Source: Desulfurococcales archaeon (GTDB taxonomy: Archaea > Thermoproteota > Thermoprotei_A > Sulfolobales > Desulfurococcaceae). Taken from it: a DNA stretch of 10,839 bases. The translations under genes and the position numbers were made by a program. The stretch lies in NCBI GenBank assembly GCA_015521265.1, contig WAON01000267.1, forward strand, positions 1-10,839, in the 5' to 3' direction. Below the pieces are notes generated by a model, which did not search any database, was not told the DNA's origin, and saw nothing but the letters and a program-made list of their open reading frames with translations. Below are positions 6,793 to 10,839 of the stretch, piece after piece (positions within the stretch are counted from its first letter, which is position 1; each line of letters starts with the position of its first letter).

Positions 6793-8367
6793 GTGGGGGC
6801 GTCCAGTGATTTGAGCAGCGAACCCATATACCTGCCGGAGAAGCAGTACAAGATTGTAAGGGTCCTAGTAGAAGCTGGGGAAGCAAATGTAGGAGAGATC
6901 AGTGCTTCGCTCGGGATTAGGCCTGAAGACTTAATGAGGGATCTAGCTGAGCTGGAAGCTAAGGATCTGGTAAGGATTAAGAGGATCATTGAGGAAATAC
7001 CGATCCTAACCAATGAGGGGCATGAAGTATTAGTTAAGGGTTTACCTGAAGAGAGGGTTCACAGCGTAATGTATCGATGCATTGAGAAAGCAGTGAACGA
7101 GTTCATCGAGTGTGTAGCATTGGAGACGGGCGATGAGCCGGGCAAGATCAAGATCGGCCTCCAGCACTTGCTAAGACACGGCTGTCTTAGAGTTAGGGAT
7201 GGAATCGTGGTAGTAGGAGACGACTCGAAGTGTATAAATGCCGTGGAGGAAGCAGGGTGGATCAGGGGCTTCCTCAAGAGGGTCGCGGAAAACCTAGAGG
7301 CGGGGGAGAAGGGCGGTTTACTAAGTATTGCTAAGAGGAGGAAGCTGGTAAGGGTTGAGAGGCGTAAGAAGATACTGGTAACAGCTACCGAGAAACTACA
7401 GGAGCTGTATAGTAAGGGGTTGATTACTACTAGGGAAGTATTAACAGTTGTAAAGCCGAGTCATGCACCAAGACTAGACGAGTACTTGATCAAGGAGTTC
7501 GATTTATCAATACCCCCTCCAAAGCCGGAGGGTGCTAGGCTAAACGCTTACATGGAGTTCCTAGACCTAGTGAGGGATATACTGGTATCAATGGGCTTCA
7601 TAGAGGCTAAGGGGCCCCATGTAGAATTGGAGTTCTGGAACTTCGACGCGTTATTCCAAGCCCAGGACCATCCAGCCCGGGAGATACATGATACTTTCTT
7701 CATAGAAACAGACTACCATGGCAAGGTTCCCGAAGAGTTCCTCGAGAGAGCTAAGAGAGTCCATGGTAAGGGTTGGGGTTATGAATGGAACCCGCTTAGA
7801 GCTCTTAGACCAGTATTGAGGACACAGACTACTGCTGTATCAGTTAGGAAGATCGCTGAGATGGGTGAAGGGGAGTATAGAGTTTTCACACTAGACCGTG
7901 TATTCAGGCCGGAAACCCTTGATGCAAAGCATTCAATGGAGTTTTACCAGCTAGACGGTATAATTGTTGGTAGAAACGTGTCCTTCAAAGACCTACTAGC
8001 CTTCTTCAAAGAGTTCTCTGCGGCTCTAGGCATTAACAAGGTGTGGTTTAAACCAGCCTACTTCCCCTTCACCGAGCCCAGCGTTGAAGGCTTCATTAAA
8101 CACCCTGATCTCGGATGGATCGAGGTCTACCCAGGCGGAGTATTTAGGCGGGAAGTAATGGAGATCCTAGGAGCACCGGGTGTTAGAGCTATAGCATGGG
8201 GTATTGGGATTGATAGGCTTGCTATGGCCGTGCTTGGACTGGATGATATAAGGGACTTGTTTAGTAGGAATATAGATTTCCTAAGGAAACTGCCCGTTCC
8301 AAGACTACCATATTTTACAAGATATACTAGTAGCCGGGATGTAGAAGTACTTTCAACCCCCGATTAA
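6793..8367 (+). CDS. pheS: Phenylalanine--tRNA ligase alpha subunit
   Basis: Catalytic subunit of the alpha2-beta2 PheRS that charges tRNA-Phe with phenylalanine using ATP. It has 524 residues, normal for the archaeal/eukaryotic form, which is longer than the bacterial one. Residues about 15-90 form a winged-helix N-terminal module (EKQYKIVRVLVEAGEANVGE). The class II aaRS core begins near 245. Motif 2 spans about 340-390 (LRTQTTAVS, then FRPETLDAKHSMEFYQLDG), the active-site FTEPS loop is at 426-430, and motif 3 is AWGIGIDRLAM at 468-478. All key motifs are intact. The GTG at 6793 was chosen because an in-frame TAA lies at 6784-6786 and a TATA-like box is suitably placed. pheT does not follow; in many archaea the two genes are apart. 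It is divergent from the AAA+ gene and followed after 76 bases by the RNA ligase partner gene. Confidence 0.97.
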   Translation: MGASSDLSSEPIYLPEKQYKIVRVLVEAGEANVGEISASLGIRPEDLMRDLAELEAKDLVRIKRIIEEIPILTNEGHEVLVKGLPEERVHSVMYRCIEKAVNEFIECVALETGDEPGKIKIGLQHLLRHGCLRVRDGIVVVGDDSKCINAVEEAGWIRGFLKRVAENLEAGEKGGLLSIAKRRKLVRVERRKKILVTATEKLQELYSKGLITTREVLTVVKPSHAPRLDEYLIKEFDLSIPPPKPEGARLNAYMEFLDLVRDILVSMGFIEAKGPHVELEFWNFDALFQAQDHPAREIHDTFFIETDYHGKVPEEFLERAKRVHGKGWGYEWNPLRALRPVLRTQTTAVSVRKIAEMGEGEYRVFTLDRVFRPETLDAKHSMEFYQLDGIIVGRNVSFKDLLAFFKEFSAALGINKVWFKPAYFPFTEPSVEGFIKHPDLGWIEVYPGGVFRREVMEILGAPGVRAIAWGIGIDRLAMAVLGLDDIRDLFSRNIDFLRKLPVPRLPYFTRYTSSRDVEVLSTPD

Positions 8368-8376
8368 AAACAGCGG

Positions 8377-8385
8377 TATTAAAAA
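8377..8385 (+). promoter_or_regulatory. Possible TATA-like box of the RNA ligase partner gene
   Basis: TATTAAAAA lies in the 76-base gap after pheS. A start about 26 bases downstream would be near 8407, leaving a leader of about 36 bases before the ATG at 8444. The gene could equally be read through from pheS. Confidence 0.3.
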
Positions 8386-8399
8386 GAGTAAGCGGGAGA

Positions 8400-8421
8400 C
8401 CCCGGCAATCTAGGGTTGGGG
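8400..8421 (+). other. Potential hairpin between pheS and the RNA ligase partner gene
   Basis: CCCCGGC (8400-8406) can pair with GTTGGGG (8415-8421) using five Watson-Crick and two G-U pairs, with an 8-base loop. No T-run follows, so it does not look like an intrinsic archaeal terminator. It could be a leader or intercistronic structure, or chance in a G/C-rich stretch. Confidence 0.25.
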
Positions 8422-8443
8422 GAAGGGAAGAAGTTATGGGTTG

Positions 8444-9109
8444 ATGGTTTTGGCGCTAATATTCGTAATCGATACCAGCGGAGTAACCGATCCAAGGCTT
8501 AGAGGGGTCTTTAGAGTTGAAACCCTGGACGGTGTTGTTAGGGAGTATGCTAGGCTACTGATCAGGAGCCATATAATGCTCAGCGCAGAATTCTACACTA
8601 CACCCAGCACCGCGTTAGAGTTAAAGGCTTTCCTCGAAAGGAATGGTGTTGGTAGGGATGCTATAGACATGTTAATGGGAGCTATAACTGTTAGGAGCCC
8701 AGACCTCTACACTACCCGTATACCAGCAATCGTTATGAGTGACTGGATAAGTGATATGCTTATGCGTATAACTAAGGGGTTACGGGTTGCAGAGGAATCC
8801 CTCCGCAGAGCTGCTAGGAGGACTTATAGTAGTGGAGAAAAACACGACCGGGAGGAGATGCAGAATATTATAGCTGAAGAGATCCATGAGCTTAGGCAGA
8901 AATACCGGGAGGCTACCCGTAAAGGAGTAATCGATACACGTGTAGACTTCGACCTAGTAGTACTAGCACACGAGTTGAAAGCTGAGCTAGTAACAAATGA
9001 TTATGGCGTGATGAAGCTCTGCGAACAGCTCGGTGTTAAATATATTGAGCCTCCAAGGTTTGTGAACAAGCTAACACTACTTCTTAGAAGCAGGACTGGA
9101 AGGATCTAG
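8444..9109 (+). CDS. RNA ligase partner protein, PIN-like (UPF0278 / MJ_0950 family)
   Basis: Protein of 221 residues, about the usual family length. It is expected to be a PIN-fold, nuclease-like protein that is normally encoded beside an archaeal ATP-dependent RNA ligase, hence the family name. The N-terminus FVIDTSG supplies the first acidic residue (D10). E59 in ALEL, D168/D170 in DTRVDFD and D186 in LVTNDYGV are candidates for the remaining metal ligands. The signature stretch IPAIVMSDWISDMLMRI followed by KGLRVAEESLRRA (about 93-123) matches the family pattern well, as does the C-terminal LVVLAHELKAELVTNDYG. Its biochemical role is not firmly known. The ATG at 8444 was chosen over the adjacent in-frame TTG at 8441; GGGTTGAT just upstream is an imperfect ribosome binding site. 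The ligase itself is not in this window. The next gene starts 2 bases after the stop. Confidence 0.88.
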   Translation: MVLALIFVIDTSGVTDPRLRGVFRVETLDGVVREYARLLIRSHIMLSAEFYTTPSTALELKAFLERNGVGRDAIDMLMGAITVRSPDLYTTRIPAIVMSDWISDMLMRITKGLRVAEESLRRAARRTYSSGEKHDREEMQNIIAEEIHELRQKYREATRKGVIDTRVDFDLVVLAHELKAELVTNDYGVMKLCEQLGVKYIEPPRFVNKLTLLLRSRTGRI

Positions 9110-9111
9110 TT

Positions 9112-10350
9112 TTGGAGACCGTCCCACCCCCAGATACAACCCGCTTCTACCTAGCAATGATCCTAAACCTGATCAAGCATACTAGTATAAGCTACGATAA
9201 AGCCTACAAGATAATAACCCGCCGCTACGGGTTAAGGGGGTGGTTAGCACCACTACTATACAAGCTAGGATACTACTTCATAAACTACTACTACACGCTA
9301 CGCTGGCTCTCAGCGAAGAACGGCTACGGTAAACAACCAGGCGGAATAGCTGCTTATTTCGCAAGCATAGGCTTCAGCTATAAGAGAGCCCTCAGGTTGA
9401 TCAGGGATGAAGTCAGGAACTTGTCGAGGACTAAGAGGATAAGCCTCCTCTACAGCTACCCGGAATACCTCGTAAAAGACCTCTTGAATCATATGGACGA
9501 GTCCGAACTGGAGAAAATGCTTAGAAGCCTTAATACTAGGAAGAGATGGCTGAGAATAAATACTCTGAAAACAACTATTGACGACGCTTTAGAATGCCTT
9601 GATTCCGAAGGGGTAGTTTATAAGGATACGAATCTAGAATACATGGTCTACGTTGAACACCCGAAATGGACTACTATATCGAGACTTAAATGCTACAGGG
9701 TCGGGCATGTAGTCCCACAAGACTATTCCAGCGCATTAGTAGTTGAAGCCTATGGGAGGATTAAGGGGACACTATTAGATGCATGCAGTGCGCCGGGCAT
9801 GAAGCTTAGCCTAATCCACATGTTGAACCCTGAAATAATAAGTTTCGGGGTAGATTATTCGGCTAAGAGGATTGAAGCGGCCCGGAGGCTCTTAGGCCTC
9901 CTAGGAGTTGATCCGTCTAGAACAATCCTTGTTAACGGGGATAGCACAATGCTGAGCTATTCTAGGGTTTTCGACTATGCATTGATCGATGCACCCTGCA
10001 GCGGGCTTGGAGCCGTATACGGAGATCCAGCGGTTAAGATCTCTGCTGGTAAGAGGAGTAAGCTGGAATACTACCACGGGAAACAATTAATGCTTCTAAG
10101 AAACACTGCCCATTACGCTGAGCATATAGTATATGCTACGTGTAGCATACACCCATTAGAGGGGGAACTAGTAGTTTCAAAGCTCGTGGATGAAGGATTA
10201 CTCGAGCCCGTGGAGCCCGGTGTTAAACTGGATAAAGCTTATAGGGGCGTACCCGGAGGCGATTACACCTACCGCGTATACCCCCATAGGAGTAATAGCC
10301 AGGGATTCTATATAGCTGTACTTAAGAGTAGGGTGGCTGGCAGGGCTTGA
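9112..10350 (+). CDS. RNA (cytosine-5-)-methyltransferase, RsmB/NOP2/NSUN family
   Basis: SAM-dependent enzyme forming 5-methylcytosine in rRNA or tRNA; 412 residues. Residues about 1-130 are a helical N-terminal extension. The family core starts with LRINTLKT near 147-154 and GHVVPQDYSSALVVEA near 198-213. SAM motif I is LLDACSAPGMK at 221-231, an acidic ribose-binding residue is likely D248 (GVDYS), and D277 is in NGDST. Motif IV is DAPCSGLG with C296, and motif VI is YATCS with C344; these are the two active-site cysteines of this family. The C-terminus GFYIAVLKS is the usual last strand. All catalytic features are intact. The motif set somewhat resembles NSUN5-type rRNA enzymes, but the target cannot be assigned. 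The start is TTG 9112 with GGAAGGAT just upstream; ATG 9157 is an alternative. It overlaps the next gene by 4 bases. Confidence 0.92.
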   Translation: METVPPPDTTRFYLAMILNLIKHTSISYDKAYKIITRRYGLRGWLAPLLYKLGYYFINYYYTLRWLSAKNGYGKQPGGIAAYFASIGFSYKRALRLIRDEVRNLSRTKRISLLYSYPEYLVKDLLNHMDESELEKMLRSLNTRKRWLRINTLKTTIDDALECLDSEGVVYKDTNLEYMVYVEHPKWTTISRLKCYRVGHVVPQDYSSALVVEAYGRIKGTLLDACSAPGMKLSLIHMLNPEIISFGVDYSAKRIEAARRLLGLLGVDPSRTILVNGDSTMLSYSRVFDYALIDAPCSGLGAVYGDPAVKISAGKRSKLEYYHGKQLMLLRNTAHYAEHIVYATCSIHPLEGELVVSKLVDEGLLEPVEPGVKLDKAYRGVPGGDYTYRVYPHRSNSQGFYIAVLKSRVAGRA

Positions 10351-10839
10351 ATATCCGGGTAATCTATGGGTTGCATCCAAGTCGTTGTTATGGTAGGAGT
10401 CTTGGAGTAGATCCGTTGCTCCCCCCTAAGAAGTGTTTCTATAACTGCATTTACTGCCCGATGGGTAAAACAATAATTCAAACAAGTGAGCCTAAACCAC
10501 TAGTAGACCCCAAAAAACTAATCACAGAACTCAAAGAATACACCGCCCGCAACGGCTGCCTGTTCGAAACAGTCTACTTCTGGGGTATGGGTGATCCACT
10601 ATTAAACCACTACACCCCAGTACTGCTTAGAGCTGTTAAGGATTTCATGGAGAAGGAGAATTGTAGGGCGAGAATAGTCTTGAGGACTACAGGCTACTTA
10701 TTATCAATGGATTGGGCCCGTCAAGCCCTCCTTGTAAGCGATGAAATACTGATCCCTGTGGATGCTGGGCCGGAGCTTAGGAGCATTATTAATGAACCAT
10801 TAAAGAACCATACTTTATCAAAACTATCAGGAATCCTTA
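10347..10839 (+). CDS. Radical SAM protein, COG0731-like (3' end cut by window edge)
   Basis: The first 164 residues are visible. The iron-sulfur cluster motif CxxxCxxC is C30-C34-C37 (CFYNCIYCPMG). It is preceded by PSRCYGRSLGVDPLLPPKKC, which matches the PSRRLGRSLGxDP lead-in typical of COG0731 radical SAM proteins, a group often labelled wyosine-synthase-like. FWGMGDPLLN (79-88) corresponds to the GGEP-type SAM-binding motif. The protein should bind a 4Fe-4S cluster and cleave SAM to a 5'-deoxyadenosyl radical; the substrate is unknown and the wyosine label should not be taken as proof. The start TTG overlaps the methyltransferase stop (TTGA, 10347-10350), which indicates translational coupling and co-expression. 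An extra cysteine, C14, lies in the lead-in. The C-terminal half lies outside the window. Confidence 0.88.
   Translation, partial: MNIRVIYGLHPSRCYGRSLGVDPLLPPKKCFYNCIYCPMGKTIIQTSEPKPLVDPKKLITELKEYTARNGCLFETVYFWGMGDPLLNHYTPVLLRAVKDFMEKENCRARIVLRTTGYLLSMDWARQALLVSDEILIPVDAGPELRSIINEPLKNHTLSKLSGIL

Noticed and set aside
6793..8367. Missing pheT partner as evidence of a broken operon
   Set aside because: pheS and pheT are often unlinked in archaea, so its absence here is not unusual.
8368..8443. Intrinsic terminator after pheS
   Set aside because: Archaeal intrinsic terminators are T-runs on the coding strand. This gap has A-runs and a GC-rich hairpin not followed by T residues.
1..10839. CRISPR array, insertion sequence, integrase or tRNA gene
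   Set aside because: I saw no regularly spaced repeats, transposase or integrase motifs, or tRNA-like folds by eye. Nearly all the sequence is accounted for by intact genes.

Overview
The window looks like chromosomal DNA of a hyperthermophilic crenarchaeon (Thermoproteota), probably Desulfurococcales-like. The evidence is an archaeal-type PheS, a TrpB2-type tryptophan synthase beta chain, an RNA ligase partner protein, crenarchaeal TTTAAA-like promoter boxes about 26 bases from predicted transcript starts, almost leaderless starts, very frequent TTG/GTG start codons, and dense AGG/CTA/ATA codon use. The lineage is an inference; no rRNA or other marker is present. No CRISPR array, IS element, tRNA or rRNA was seen.

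Layout. (1) 1-1021, minus strand: trpB2, cut by the left edge. (2) 1022-1150: a divergent promoter region with an inverted repeat and a tandem hexamer. (3) 1151-3241, plus strand: a 696-residue protein with predicted winged-helix and TPR-like helical regions. It ends only 7 bases from the end of the next operon, which is convergent. (4) 6593 down to 3249, minus strand: a compact three-gene operon. Its genes encode a MoxR-like AAA+ ATPase, a fused HExxH metallopeptidase/VWA protein of the DUF2201 type, and an unrecognised acidic 297-residue protein. (5) 6594-6792: a divergent promoter region. (6) 6793-10839, plus strand: pheS, an RNA ligase partner (PIN-like) protein, an NSUN/RsmB-type RNA m5C methyltransferase and a COG0731-type radical SAM protein cut by the right edge. 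The last three are packed with a 2-base gap and then a 4-base overlap.

How the genes fit together. The minus-strand operon has the form of a MoxR-VWA system: an AAA+ motor remodels targets together with a VWA adaptor carrying a MIDAS metal site. Here the adaptor also carries an apparently intact zinc-protease motif, and an unknown third protein is translationally coupled to it. The convergent helix-turn-helix/TPR gene may be a regulator or scaffold of the same system, but that link rests only on position. The plus-strand group on the right is an RNA-centred set covering tRNA charging, RNA end processing or ligation, and RNA modification, and is ordinary informational biology apart from the absence of the RNA ligase that usually accompanies the ligase partner. 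The most interesting part of the window is 1151-6593.
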